Below, one piece after another: positions 35,011 to 46,831 of a DNA stretch of 64,000 nt. The translations under genes were made by a program, and so were the position numbers. Positions within the stretch are counted from its first letter, which is position 1. Each line of letters begins with the position of its first letter. The notes beneath the pieces were generated by a model, which saw only the letters and a list, made by a program, of their open reading frames with translations, was not told the DNA's origin and searched no databases. The DNA comes from Flammulina velutipes. Its lineage: Eukaryota > Basidiomycota > Agaricomycetes > Agaricales > Physalacriaceae. The stretch covers positions 3,596,001-3,660,000 of the forward strand of contig CM022368.1 in the NCBI GenBank assembly GCA_011800155.1. The letters run 5' to 3'.

Positions 35011-36132
35011 CTAAAGTACACGGTTGTGAGAAATCCAGAAATCGTTAGACAGTATTTCTGCGGCGCGAACCCTTTCGTTCTGAATCTTGAAGATACTAGT
35101 GAGAAATCCTCGAAGGCTATCAGACACGCCTGCGGGGATTGGCATATCCATGTTGGCGATTCTGTTTGCCACATCCCAAACGGCGTCACCTTTCCAGGGG
35201 TGATATCCGACGATGAGTTGGATGACGACCACTCCTAGACTCCAAATGTCCGTCCGAGAGTCATACTCCAGACCCTTGATCATTTCTGGGGAAAACCACA
35301 GAATAGTCCCCCGCGGCGACATCTTGACTACAGCATTCATTAGCAAATACTCATCAGCTAGAAGGCAAGTATACCTGTAAGGTCAATGTCGCGCGCGCAT
35401 CCCAGATCGGAGATTTTGACGCAACCGTCCAACGAAATCAAGATGTTGGCTCCTTTGATATCCCGATGGATGATGTTCTGCTGGTCTAAGTAGGAAAGAC
35501 CGTCTAGAATCTGGTGGGTGATGAGAGCAGTCGTGGGCTCGTCCAAACCGCCAAGGGACTCGGCGAGATTTTCGACAGTACTCCCATCGATGTACTCCAT
35601 GAAGACTGACATGGTCGATGGGGTTTCTCGAGAACCTGCACGGCATGAGAAAATTGAACGAATGGCTATTGTTTTCTTACCCAGAAATTGAACCAAGTGG
35701 GGATGGTTTAAACGGCGTAATATATTCGCTTCTTGGGCCCCACTGCGCCGCTGCTGTCTCGATTCAGAAAATAAGCCTATCTTCTTGAAAGCTATGACCT
35801 GCCTCAAAGGAAGGTAGCTTGCCGCAACGACTGATCCTGATGCACCTTGACCTAGTGAGCTAATCTCCTTGAGATTGACGGGATCTAAGGAACAAATGAT
35901 TGGTCGCAGAATTGGGGAGTATAGCGAGGAACGAACTGAAGTCAAAGTCGCTTGCTGTAAAGGCGTTCGCAGGCTCGTGAGTCCAAGTGAAGGATTTCAG
36001 AGCTGTAACAAGGCGTCGATAGATTTGAAGGGAGTAGGCGTCGGCTTCTCCTTTGATTGCCTCCTGGATGCTTGCTGTGATATTCTGAACGTCCTCGATT
36101 CCGCTACTGGGATCTGCGAGGGTGCGTATCAT
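35011..36132 (-). CDS. MAPKKK (STE11/BCK1)-like protein kinase with DLG motif
   Basis: Protein kinase of the STE/MAPKKK style. N-terminal helical part MIRTLADPSSGIEDVQNITA, IYRRLVTALKSFTW. An intron (GTTCGT..CTTAG) joins DFDF to PVNLKEISSLGQGASGSVV. Catalytic elements: glycine loop GQGASGSVV, Lys in VIAFKKIG, Glu in QEANILRRLNHPHLV, FMEYIDGSTVENLAESLGG, HRDIKGANILIS, then DLGCARDIDL where DFG is normal, and RGTILWFSPEMIKGLEYDSR with DIWSLGVVVIQLIVGYHPW. The HRDIKGANIL motif is typical of MAPKKKs. DLG retains the metal-binding Asp, so activity is possible. Only about 320 residues, much shorter than Ste11/Bck1, so this is probably a lineage-specific paralogue. Upstream exons before ATG 36132 cannot be excluded. 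Confidence 0.78.
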
Positions 36133-36182
36133 GATAGAAGCATCTGGTCGAACTCTGCACCATTGAGGTTAGCGATCCACTG

Positions 36183-38532
36183 ATGACATTGGACGACGTA
36201 CTTGAGGTAACCAGCAAAATGCAAGAAAGCCCTAACAATGGGTCAGTTGGACGAAACGTTCCTTGGAAGCATACCTACAGAACTTCAGGGTGTTCTCTGT
36301 TGAGGTCAGGACATACATATGGACCGCAGCAAACGAAACTTACTGGAGAGTCGTGGCAAGACCAGACGCAGGCTGGGGGGACGACCTGAAGTTGGATCAG
36401 AGCTGGATCTTGAAAAGGAAACATATATCTACGCAGGGTCGACTAGGTCATGGAACAGGATGGCTTGAATTGTCTCTGTCAGAGATATGGCCATGGTCGT
36501 TTGAATCGGCAAGCTTATTTGTTGTTGATTGGCATCGGCCACTCCCCACCTGTCTAGTGACAATGACAAAACTCGACCATATATCCGAGAATCTTCGACT
36601 CATTGGCGGCCTATCTTTTGCTGAATATCTTGTACTGCCTCCTCAGCCCTTACCAGACGTACCCGAGCCTTCTTATGCGCTGCTGGATTTTGTTACGTCC
36701 AAACGAGATGTTCAACGAGAGCCAACGGCGCAACAAGAACCGCTCGGGATGCTGTATGAGGCATGTCATCAGGCATTTCCTGGCGCGAACAACATTCTCA
36801 AATTCGATTATGGGGGTGCGTGCTCGTCAGAATCTCTGATACTTTACTGAGTCGCGGGTCAGGCAAACAGTGTACGCTCACTATCACACGTCCAAGCGGA
36901 ATAGCTCGAACCTTCAAATCCGATGACACGTTTATCGACAAGACCGCTGCCAAAGGACAGGCCTGTGAACGAGCTATCGCGTTTAATGCAATCGACTTCA
37001 TACATTATGGCGATCTCAAGGTGGACAGTAATCTCAGTCCCTTGAACGGCAAAGAAAAGGATCCTGACTCTCAGCCGCAAACTATCATCCAAATCATTGA
37101 AAACGCTTGTGATGCGAAGAACCTTACACTAAAGTGGGTTCTCTTCAATGGCCCGACACAACCTGGTATGTCCAGCGTCTCTTCGTCTTCCCAAACTAAG
37201 CCTTCACAGACTCTGCTGCCAGACGCGCCAATATTGCGCGAGGAAATGGTGCATTTCTACGCGTATCCTCCACTCCTTGGACACACCATGTCTACTCATG
37301 CCCGTCAAATTATCCATCGTACGGTGAAGCACAACTAGAGTGCGCTAGACAGGCTATCAGACGTGGCGTTCTAGAACTCACTGAAGTTCCAGAGAAAGTA
37401 CCGCTTCCGTCTACGGAACTGATCTCTCTGCAACACTTCTATGATTCGCTGCCTCGACCTTTTCCTGACCCTGCTTGTGAAAAGACAATGGTCACAGATG
37501 TCGATATAACCTCCTGGTTTAATCATACACTTCAATCTGGCAGTGGAACAGGTGTCAGGGCAGTTCCCTTCCTGTTTGCTGAAGGAACGCGTGCGTGCTT
37601 ATTCATCTCTTTTGTACGAGCTCTCATTCCATCCACTCAGTAAAAGGATGCCTGCTTCGTATCACCCGTAATGGGGAAGAAACTCATTCTTGTGTGGCCG
37701 ATGCTCGATTTTCGAAAACCACTGAAGCTAAAGCGGCGGTCAAATTTCTCGCTATGTCGGAGGGACTTGCAACCTGGGTAGCTGAGCTGACTCGGGCTAT
37801 CTCTGAACTAGTAACGCCAGCCATGAGAAACAATGTACAGTCGATTTCGGCCGGACTTGACAGAGACTGTCGCCAATTAACTGGTCGCATTCCCGAACTA
37901 AAAACTGAACGGGCAGGCTCTGGTGGTCAGTACTTATCGAAGTTTGAATCAAAGTAATCCCACTCACCTTTATTCTAGCTTTCTCCGCTACGCTGAAGGT
38001 TCCAGTGGCGTCTGACGACACCCGAACGTTCGTGGTACCGTCGCAGTATGGCAGCAAAGCCGACGCCCGCGCGGCAGTCTACTTCCAAGCCAGTCAAAGC
38101 GACACTATGACATTCATTGCTGCAAGGCTTGGACGAAAACGAAGCGACCCTCCTATGGAGCAAGAAGATGGGGAAGTGATAGAAAAACCTAAGAAAAAGA
38201 AAAAGAAAACACACAACAATGGCAGCACTAACCTGTCCGGTGGTGTTCAGTTGGGACGCGTTGCAGGAAGCTCAATGCCTCCTCGACCATCTAATTCGGA
38301 ATATGTCCATCGACATCTGCATAAACCTGCCCCCATCCATTATCCTCCTCAACCTTATTATCTACAACCCGCGCCCCCTTTGCAGTATCATGGACCTCAG
38401 CCATTTATACCTCCACATCATAATGTGTACCAATCATACCCAGCATATCCTCCTCCTCCCCCTCCTTACCCACCTCATGGATACCCGCCCCCGCTTCAAT
38501 GGCCCAATTACGGTTATGGAGCCCCTCGTTGA
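36183..38532 (+). CDS. Unrecognised protein with repeated dsRBD-like segments and a proline/tyrosine-rich tail
   Basis: Not assigned to a named family. Exon 1 (MTLDDVLE) joins by a 74-bp intron to NFRVFSVEVRTYIWTAANET; this is the only splice that opens the long frame. Three to four similar modules follow, each a short beta hairpin then a helix: GKQCTLTITRPSG..KGQACERAIAFNAIDFI; HVYSCPSNYPSYGEAQLE with CARQAIRRGVLEL; CLLRITRNGEETHS..TEAKAAVKFLAMSEGL; TLKVPVASDDTRTFVV with KADARAAVYFQASQ. The pattern resembles degenerate double-stranded RNA-binding domains (inference only). A lysine run (KPKKKKKK) precedes a tail rich in Pro, Tyr and His (PAPIHYPPQPYYLQ, YPPPPPPYPPHGYPPP). About six introns and 680 residues. 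It diverges from the MAPKKK-like gene by 50 bp. RNA-associated or nuclear function is a guess. Confidence 0.6.
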
Positions 38533-39033
38533 TCGTGACTGCCGATGCGTAGAGTTGGATCTCTGTCTCAAACACGTAACCGTTGTTTCTGTGGATGAAG
38601 AACTGTCGTTATGATAAAGCTGCGTAATCTGGAGATACAAAGTTGTTATAATATATACCGCCACATTTCACGTCACGTGGGATCAAACGCAGGAATGTCC
38701 TGGTCAAGTCCTGGTCGCCGTCGGTGCGTACATGCTCCTTGTCTGAGTGTTGGAACTGAAGATCGCGACAGTTACTGCTAACATGTCAAACTTTGAATGA
38801 TGCTGACACCCGTAGATGTGCCGGCCGGAGTCAAAACCTCGCCGAGGAGTAAGACGAATTTGTGAACACGAGTTGGGATGTGCTCTTTCTTGTCGATAAG
38901 GCGGTAACATGGATCGTATTGCCTTTGTTCTTCACTGCGGAGAAAGGGTCCTACGCACTATAAAGATGGAGAGTCTTTGGCATCGGCAACATCACAATCC
39001 TCAATTCCCCCGCCTTTTAGTTCTTCTACTAAG
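38533..39033. promoter_or_regulatory. Intergenic region upstream of RTA1-like copy 1
   Basis: About 500 bp. TATAAAGA at 38959-38966 lies about 75 bp before the RTA1-like ATG and is a good TATA box candidate. No gene supported. Confidence 0.4.
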
Positions 39034-40375
39034 ATGTTTTCTTTAATTTGTAAGCCCTCCGCCTCTCAACCACATCAGCTACTGATGTAGTACAGTTAAT
39101 TCACTAGCGTCGTTGGCCGCAAGAGCGGAAGTCGATCCCGAACCCATTGCCTATGGATACATACCTACGAGGAGCATTTGCTTTGCTTTTCTTATCATGT
39201 TCAGTCTCTCCGCTAGTGAGCTCGTTTCTTCTATCTTGGGGCATCTGGGACTTACATTGGATGTAGCTGTTCATGTTGCACAGTGCTACATGTATCGCAT
39301 GTGGTGGATCATTCCCACCATCTTGTTCGCAGGCGTTCTGGAGATCATCGGCTGGGTTTGTCGCCTGTGGTCGAGCTATGATCCTTATCTTAGTTTGACG
39401 TACACCATTCAGTGAGTTGACGCCTAAATACTCTTCGTGTCCTCCACTAACAGACATATTCTCTAGAGTAACGTGTATCATCATCGGCCCAACGCCCCTC
39501 CTTGCGGCCAGCTTTATTATAACTGGGGCGCTCATTCGCATTCTCGGTGAAAGGTACAGCAGGTGGAAGCCCAGGACATGTAGGTGGTATTGTGATTGGA
39601 CTATGGTTTTGATCTGATGGTTTCCGCAGATTCTCGCTTCTTCGTCAGCTGTGTCCGTTTCTGTTGTCTCTAATATCACAAGGGTACTGACAATCTCTCA
39701 GGATATCATTGCACTACTTGTTCAGTCCGGCGGAGGAGGTATTGCTGCCGCTGGCGAAGACCCCGACATGATTAAACTAGGCTCGGACATCATGCTCGCT
39801 GGTATTGTCTTTCAGTTTGGTGCGTATTATTCGGAGAGTATCTTGAGCGTTATAATCTAAGGCTGACATGTTATAGCTGTCATCGTTGTCTACATAGGCG
39901 TTGTTGGTGAATACGTTTGGCGATACCTGAACGACAAACCTGCCCCTTCGAAGAGCCACACCCTCATCTTTGGCCAAAGCAAGCAACCTCTTACAGCTCC
40001 ACTCAAGATAATGGCAGGCGCTCTGGCTGTCAACATCTTCCTGTTGTTTGTTCGGTACGCTCTATCTTCAGCGAGGGCCCAGTCACTGACGATACTTTTG
40101 ATGTAGTGCCATCTACCGCATTATAGAACTGTCCGGTGGTTGGGAAGGCGAAATAAACACCACTGAGATCTATCTGAGTAAGTCGCCACGACAAATCGAT
40201 CCGCGTCTTAGCTGATACCTTGGAACTAGTTTTGTTCGATTGTGTAATGGTGATCCTAGCGATGTTTGCCTTGAACCTCGCACATCCTGGCCGGCTTATC
40301 GGTCGTGACATGGGCAACAACATTGCGGCAATGGAGAAAGAAGGGAGCGAAGTCCAGCTCACCGCAATGGCTTAA
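39034..40375 (+). CDS. RTA1-like seven-transmembrane protein, copy 1
   Basis: Member of the fungal RTA1/RTM1/RSB1 lipid-translocating exporter family (multipass membrane proteins linked to resistance to toxic lipids and amphiphiles). Start MFSLIFNSLASLAA, then YGYIPTRSICFAFLIMFSLS, MWWIIPTILFAGVLEIIGW and CRLWSSYD, IIIGPTPLLAASFIITGALI and RILGERYSR, DIIALLVQSGGGGIA, LGSDIMLAGIVFQF, VIVVYIGVVGEYVWRYLND, TAPLKIMAGALAVNIFLLFV and RDMGNN near the end. These are the family hallmarks. About eight introns. The exon with DSRFF joins DIIALLVQ only if a GTCAGC donor is used, dropping VSC compared with copy 3; this boundary is uncertain. It is the most diverged of the four copies. Confidence 0.82.
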
Positions 40376-40618
40376 GCACGCGGCTCCGATGGACTTTTAT
40401 GTCAAGCGTTTAGATGGTTAGCAGTGGCTTTCATATACGGACATTTTTATATATCTTTTTCCTTAATTTCTCAAATTCTGAGGATTGTCAACCTTTTTCA
40501 TGAAACAGAACGCGACGAAGTGGCCGCTTAGATCGTCAGTATAGAATCTGACATTAGCGATTAGTAGGACACAGTCTAATATGATTTATGTATCTATAAG
40601 TGTCGGTTGCGAACAGGT

Positions 40619-42163
40619 TTATCGTTGGCCGTCTAAAGCGGTGTGAGTGATAATCTATCTGACCAGCTCCAATAGTACTCACAAGCTTTGGTTTCGTACT
40701 TCCCCAGACCAACAATGATATTCTGCGCCTCTTGAGGTTTACTATCAAAGTAGTTCTCCAATATCTTCTTAGTTCCCTCCGCGTATCGGGCTTGTGCATC
40801 GAGTGTAGTACCAGAGTAGTGCGGTACCATGCCATTTCCGCCACCAAGAGGGTTCTTCATGGTGCGCCACACATGATCTTGAGGTGCAGGTTGAACATTC
40901 CAGACGTCACCTAGGAAGTGGTCAGTAGAGAGCGGGAGTAAGACAGTCAGAGCACGTACCAGCATAGCCCGCAAGCTGACCGCTCTTGAGGGCCCGAGCA
41001 ACGGCATCTTTGTCGCAGATGGCACCACGAGCAGTGTTGACGAGCCATGCACCGGGTTTGAAGTGAGAGAGGAGCTCGTCGTTTATGAGGCCTTGGGTGC
41101 CCTTATGAAGGGGAGCGTTTATCGTGACAACGTCGCACTGTATGATATGGTCAGTATTCACCAGTATCACATCTTTCATAGTATGTACCTGTGAAACGAA
41201 TTCTTTGAGGTCCTCCACGCGACGAGCCTTGACAGCTTTGGCAGCATCCTCAGGAAGAGCGTTGTAGTCGTAGTAGAGATGTTCTTTGCAGTCGAAAGGC
41301 ATAAGTCGTTGGAGGATCCTGTATCCGATTCGGCCTGCTCCCAGTGTGCCGACAGTTTTGCCCTCGAGGTCGAACGCGCCTCTAGCGATGTCGGAGACGT
41401 TCCATTCGCCACGCTCAATCATCTGATGAGCGGGCACAAAGTTGCGGACAAGGAGGAGCATGCTCATAACTGCATGCTCGGCCACGGAAGTGACGTTGGA
41501 TCCGGAGACTTCAAGGACTTGGATGTTATGCTCAACGGCGGCGTCGAGATCGATATGGTCTGAACCAACACCAGCGGTGACGCAAACCTTGAGGTTCTTG
41601 GCCTGATTGACCGTAAATTAGAACATGTATTATCGAAGACTGACTGTGAAATAAGCCACACCTTTTGTACGAGGTCTCTCGTTAGATATCCCGGATGGAA
41701 AGGCGTGGTAATCAAAACCTCCGCCTGGGAGACTTATTAGAAGAACGATAAAAGGAAGGGGAATGTGGTGCCTACGTCAGCTAGGTGTTTCTGAAATTCA
41801 CTGTTGGGACCTTCCTTGTCGCTGGTGACCTTTGAAGCTGTATCAGGATGCGTGTTCTGTCAAGCCTCGAGAACCATACTGCCAGATTGTTAGCGATGTT
41901 GACTCTCACTCTTCAAGGTGGCACTTACCCACAAATTCATGTCCACGCTCCTTGAGCCAGTTCGAAATGCCAAGCTACACGAATATAAATTTTTAAGACG
42001 GGAATGGTGTTGGATCTAGTGACTGCGTACCCTGTTCTCAACAGTGCCCAAAAGACGAGGCTCCATCTTAGCAGCCTTGAACCCATTATAAAGGACAGCG
42101 AGAACCTGTAACTTTTGGTGAGGCAATGATGGGTATGTATGTGACCGAACAACTGACCTTCAT
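40619..42163 (-). CDS. FDH1: NAD-dependent formate dehydrogenase
   Basis: Oxidises formate to CO2 with NAD+, in the cytosol. In wood- and litter-decay basidiomycetes it removes formate formed from oxalate. Start [18 protein letters not shown] across a 53-bp intron. Conserved parts: [77 protein letters not shown] (GxGxxG NAD site), [28 protein letters not shown], and [17 protein letters not shown] with catalytic His. A terminal intron after KA gives the C-terminus AYGQR and a stop at 40619-40621; unspliced, the stop is at 40633. About seven introns, roughly 365 residues. TATAAGAA at 42238-42245, about 75 bp upstream, is a TATA candidate. Confidence 0.93.
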
Positions 42164-42237
42164 TGTTAGTCGATTGGATTGAGTTAGATGGGATGAGAAG
42201 AGACTTGATTGCTTGAAGACGCATCGAAACCAGGAGC

Positions 42238-42245
42238 TTCTTATA
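42238..42245 (-). promoter_or_regulatory. TATA box candidate of formate dehydrogenase
   Basis: TATAAGAA on the minus strand, about 75 bp upstream of the start codon. Confidence 0.4.
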
Positions 42246-42419
42246 GCACGTCTACCGGCGCAAGTTGTAGCGAAGGACGCCGTTCATGAGAGCGAATCTC
42301 GGGGCATTGTTAACTATGACCACTCAAACGGGTGAAAGATGAATCGGTGTGAATACAACCTGTGATGCATTCTTCCAACCAACGCCGTTGTTGACCGAAA
42401 GTTTCGAGATTGATGCGCG

Positions 42420-43880
42420 AAGGTCTGTGCTCCAGTTTGTATAAGCAGGCAAGAATAGCAACTGTAATGCATATCATTACGCCGCCAATTATATTCTCTT
42501 ATTTTTTGAGAGCGACATGGTGAAGAACATAAACGTAGCACGAACCACACTGATATTCCACCATCCACGGAAATGGCCCAGGAGCCCAAGCACACTCCAC
42601 CATCTCGTCCCGGATCCATCACTGGGAAGACCTCGAATTGGATGGACATCTAGCTTGAGACGCCGTACTTCTGTTAAGACGTCGTTGAGCGAAGGTCTCA
42701 GCCTCGGATCTTCCTTCATCATGTTCTTGAATAACTGTTGATAGCCATCAAAGTGTGGAAAGTCCTACAGTCCATAAGTTATATATAATACCGTCGATCA
42801 AGAATAGATCTTACCTCGAATTCTTCGTTGAGCAGATGTCCGAGTTGCCACACGTCAGCTTGGAAGGGACTGTAGAGGTCGGGTTTGGACAGTTCGGGAG
42901 CTGAAGGTCGACCATACATCCCCCCACGGTCACTCCAAGACATTGGGCTACCCTGAGCGGATGGCGCGCTCTCTCCTTCATCGGAGCACGTTGTAAATTC
43001 GAGATCCGTATAATAATAGCGTACTGGAAATCGAGAGCGTAGAGGCTGATTCATCGTGCATAGCGGTGGTCCAACGAAGTTGACGAGTATATTTTCTTTG
43101 CAGATATCCTGTAGGTAAACTTGAACGTCAATATAAATGCGAGGAAAGATAAATCAACATGTACCCCATGCGAAATAGATCTCTCGTGAAGAAAGTTAAG
43201 GCCCTATGAATCAGTGGTCACAAAAAAGTGTATAACGCGTAATTCACCAACCTCAACTAGCTGTTCAATGTAGTCAACTGCCTCTACAAAATCAAAAAAA
43301 TCCGGGAGGGATTGAACGTCTTCCATCATAGGAAAAACGGCAAAATGGTACTGATTCTCATACACAATCCGATTAAGAATGGGCAAGGAATGGTTTTGAG
43401 GCAGGAAGGTGAGCTCTGGGGTTCCTAACCTATCCAAAGCGCGACTATGCTTGTCTCCAAACGAACCAACGGCGACCAAGCGAATCATAACGTCGTGATT
43501 TTGTGCGGTCCGTGCAGGGCAAATGACCGGGCTCTGGTTGATGTTAGCTGTTACTGAAGGACGGGAGCAAACGCGCGCACCATCTGTTGCCAACTTTGCT
43601 TCCTTTGCCTTGTATCCTCATTGTTTAGAGAATACGGCGAGGAGTATGAATAGCCGTCAAAGGCGCGAGGATAGGAGTTGGGAGGACCAAGATGGCATAA
43701 GGCGTTCTCGGTGGGTGTGTAGCTCGCAGTCCGAACCCAAAGGAAATAGCCATGCTTTTCGAAAAAAGGAGCTAAAGGCTGCCATAACACATCATAGTGC
43801 CATTGCCCTTGGCTTTGGACGGCGCGAGCGTGGTCTCTCCAGTCATGCAAAGAAGAAAAAGTCGGGGTAGTCATGGTTGA
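42420..43880 (-). repeat. Inverted duplication, left arm, kinase-like block
   Basis: This block matches 61915-63370 in inverted orientation over the whole kinase-like gene plus about 70 bp beyond its stop (for example CTCTCAAAAAATAAGAG and GCGTAATGATATGCATTA in both). Long tracts differ by only a few per cent by eye, so the copy is recent or kept alike by gene conversion. Confidence 0.75.
42489..43874 (-). CDS. Protein kinase-like (probable pseudokinase), copy A
   Basis: Kinase-fold protein with eroded motifs, one of two near-identical copies in the window. Start MTTPTFSSLHDWRDHARAVQ. After an intron (GTGCGC..ACCAG) come HDVMIRLVAVGSFGDKHSRA and LPILNRIVYENQYHFAVFPM. The catalytic loop is GLNFLHERSISHG|DICKENILVN: the HRDxKxxN pattern is HGDICKEN, keeping Asp and Asn but with Cys at the usual Lys position. 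YYYTDLEF replaces DFG. No glycine loop or clear VAIK lysine is visible. SAPELSKPDLYSPFQADVWQ acts as the APE/DxW region, and DFPHFDGYQQLFKNMMKEDP with RLRPSLNDVL closes the fold. Such proteins are common in basidiomycetes, with unknown role. Pseudokinase or scaffold is the best guess. Four introns. Confidence 0.75.
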
Positions 43881-45403
43881 GTTAGTACCTCGGTACGCAC
43901 GGTTATCATATCTCGGAATTTGCCGTCAAAGTTACAGATCTCATGCGTGATGCATCTATGCATTTATGTTGTCATTGTATGTTAGCGAAATTGGCTGGGT
44001 GACATATCGGCAGAATGTCGGTATTCCAGTCAATTGACTCAGTGAAGCGAGCATCAATCGATGTCAATGATTCCTGTCATACAGATGCCTTTATAAAGGT
44101 GGATGTTGGAACTGTGTCCTCAACAGCATGCCTCCTCGCTTTGAAAAGTTCGTGGCCTCTCCTGACAAGTACAGCCTTGTCGTGGGAGGCATTCAATATG
44201 TAGGAGTGCTTGACAACAATCGCACAGCGTCTTCAGTGAGTAGACCACTGTGATATACGTTTCGGCTCGACAGAAAGTTATAGGCGGGGTCACTATGGTT
44301 GATGCTGACCTTTGCGGATGGGCGTATTGTCAAGTGCGACAGGAATGATTGTACCCTCATTTCTGGCGGGTGAGTTAACTCTTCGTCACTTTGGATCAGC
44401 TCACCAATTTAACACGTCAAGCCGGGACCACGTATGGAATTTGCCCGTGGCAACCACTGCTAGTCCTCCCCAGTTAGGCTAAGCCAAAAAATAATGTCCA
44501 TTTGTCACAGCCATTTGATTGTAAACATGTAAACTACCGTCGAAGATTGTCTCGCTACCGTGAGAAAAGAATGTGTGGCGCCGCCATTACGTGATCTACT
44601 GTTCACTGTTCACATAAGGTACCGACCCCGGGACCGCAGTTCACCTACCACCTGGATACTTAGGCGTCACTCCTCCGAGATTTAGATACCAGTCATTGTT
44701 TGTTGGTGCAGTTAACGTTCTTCCCAGTCGCGAGAGGAGGCCCGGGGAACCATGAAGTTGTATGGGATTAAGATGACGAGGAAGCTGATTAGTAATGTTC
44801 TCAGTGAACTAAGATCTTTGAAAGCTATTCAAATGTACGCCACGATTCTTCGTAACACACTATGTGCTGGATACGACCCCCGCCTTATGCGCTACCGCCA
44901 CGCAAGATATTCTACGTAACCAGGCCTGTGTTACGCGTCACTCATTCAACACGCATGTCGGGACAGTGATCATTCCTTGGACAAGGACCAAGTTTACCTG
45001 CAGCCACTCATCTTATCCACGGTCACGTGTCATGAAGTAAATTAATAGCTGGACACAGCGTCCATTCCAGAATCGAAAAGAAGTATGTATGCGCAAATAT
45101 TTACCTCTCACGCCACAGTTCTCTCCGATGACTGTGCAAACACTCCGGGGTCTGATGGCGCCCTCCATCATGGAACGCTACATATAGTTTGAATTCGGTG
45201 GTAAACACGACTCGGACATCCCCAGATATTGCTGACCAGCGTCTTGTTGCCTGTACGTATGATATGCTGCGATCACAGCTGCGGGGGCCCTACAATGGTC
45301 CAAAACCAACGAGTTAAATACCTTGTATGTCCTCGAGCTCTGATCTTTCTCTCCACTCGCATCCGAGCCTTTGGATACCCTCATTTATACTCATCCCAGC
45401 CGG
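43875..45403. other. Gene-poor 1.5-kb stretch between kinase-like copy A and RTA1-like copy 2
   Basis: Only short unrelated frames (for example 44015-44203). No repeat, RNA gene or remnant was recognised. TGACTGTGCAAACACTCCGGGG near 45130 and similar short motifs are not explained. The mirror-image interval on the right arm (60.9-61.9 kb) is shorter and holds an RTA1 fragment. Confidence 0.45.
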
Positions 45404-46831
45404 ATGTCTTTTTCAAACCGTGAGATCTTCTATTCATCTTAACCTGACGCTTCCTAGAATTTACGCCACATATTCCAGTCACCACGGTGCTAGTAGACCT
45501 GTCAACCATCGACCCCCAAGAAACCTCTTACAAGTACATCCCGGATCGAACCGTCTGCTATGTTATTTTTATTCTGTTTACCATCTCAACGAGTGTGTAA
45601 TCCGATTCATGTCCAACGCACGGTACTGATGGCGGGGCGTCGCTTGCAGTTGCGCATATTTTCCAAGGGTTATGGTTTCGGCGTATGTGGTGGACACTGT
45701 CTACTATCATCGCTGCAGGGATTCTGGAAGTGATAGGATGGGGAGGACGTGTATGGTCGAGCTACGATCCCTTGGGATATGTTCCTTACCTGATTCAGTG
45801 CGTGGCCCATCCATTACTATATCCTTACTGTGTTGACCACGGATTCGGTGGTAGGAGCATCTGTATAACTCTCGGCCCTACACCGCTCCTAGCAGCTCAA
45901 TTCATCGTCCTCGGAGGGATCATCCGAATCCTGGGCCCAGAATACAGCAGGATTAGTCCTAGGAATTGTAAGCTATGTATATGTGGCGTTCACCCTTCCT
46001 GGCGCTCATTTTACTTGCAGATTCAATTCTTTTCGTTAGTGGCGTGAGGGAATATCTCATATCAATCAATGCTTCCCATTGAAAATAATTATAGGATTGG
46101 CTATCTCTCAATATCCAAGGAGCAGGAGGTGGTATGGCTGCTGGCGCCGATGATGGCGACCTACAAAAAGCCATTAGAGGCACGAATATATTGCTCGGCG
46201 GTCTCGTTCTTCAACTTGGTTATTCGTCCGCTTCCTTGCCCGTACTACTCCTCACCACAACTACAGTTCTCATCATCATCTACTCTGGCATCGCGAGCGA
46301 GTCTCTCTGGCGATATACCCACGACCTCCCCTTCTCCATCCCTTCAGAGCCGAAGAAGCCTAGCAAGATTCTGGTCACCTTAAAGCTTGCCAAACGCGAT
46401 GCCCCCACTAACATCAGTTATCGAGGAGAAATGAACACGCACATCAAGATCATGATAGGCGCTGAGATATTCAACCTGCTTTGCCTCATTATTCGGTGCG
46501 CATCGACTTCCTTCACTGCTTCTAGCGAAATCCTAATTTCATAGCAGTGCCATCTATCGCACGATTGAGCTAGCTGAGGGTTGGGATGGTAGAATTATCA
46601 CCACCGAGATTTATTTCAGCAAGTTTTGCTCTCTCTTCTCCTACGATAGGAATGTCTTAACGTCCCACAGATGTATTGGATGGAGCCATGATCGTACTGG
46701 CCATGTATACCTTCAACTTCGCCCACCCAGGGTCACTGATTGGTCCCGACATGGGCAAAAATATGGAAAACGATCCAAGCTCGGTTCAAATTGGACTGGT
46801 CGCTATGGATGGTGGTACCACTAGGCCCTAA
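45404..46831 (+). CDS. RTA1-like seven-transmembrane protein, copy 2
   Basis: Paralogue of copies 3 and 4. Start MSFSN then, after an intron, TTVLVDLSTIDPQETSYKYI, DRTVCYVIFILFTIST, RMWWTLSTIIAAGILEVIGW and GGRVWSSYDP, TLGPTPLLAAQFIVLGGI with RILGPEYSR. The family core DIIxLxVQxxGGG is altered to DWLSLNIQGAGGGMA, preceded by an intron starting GTGAGG. TNILLGGLVLQL, YRGEMNTHIKIMIGAEIFNL, YRTIELAEG-like segment, FNFAHPGSLIGPDMGKN follow. The stop is at 46829-46831. Eight or nine introns. It looks expressible but has more replacements than copy 3, including the substitution in the helix that usually contains DIIALVVQ. Confidence 0.75.

Noticed and set aside
38430..38520. CCT/CCA-rich tract as a microsatellite repeat
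   Set aside because: It is coding sequence for the Pro/Tyr-rich tail of the dsRBD-like protein, with mixed codons instead of a pure repeat.
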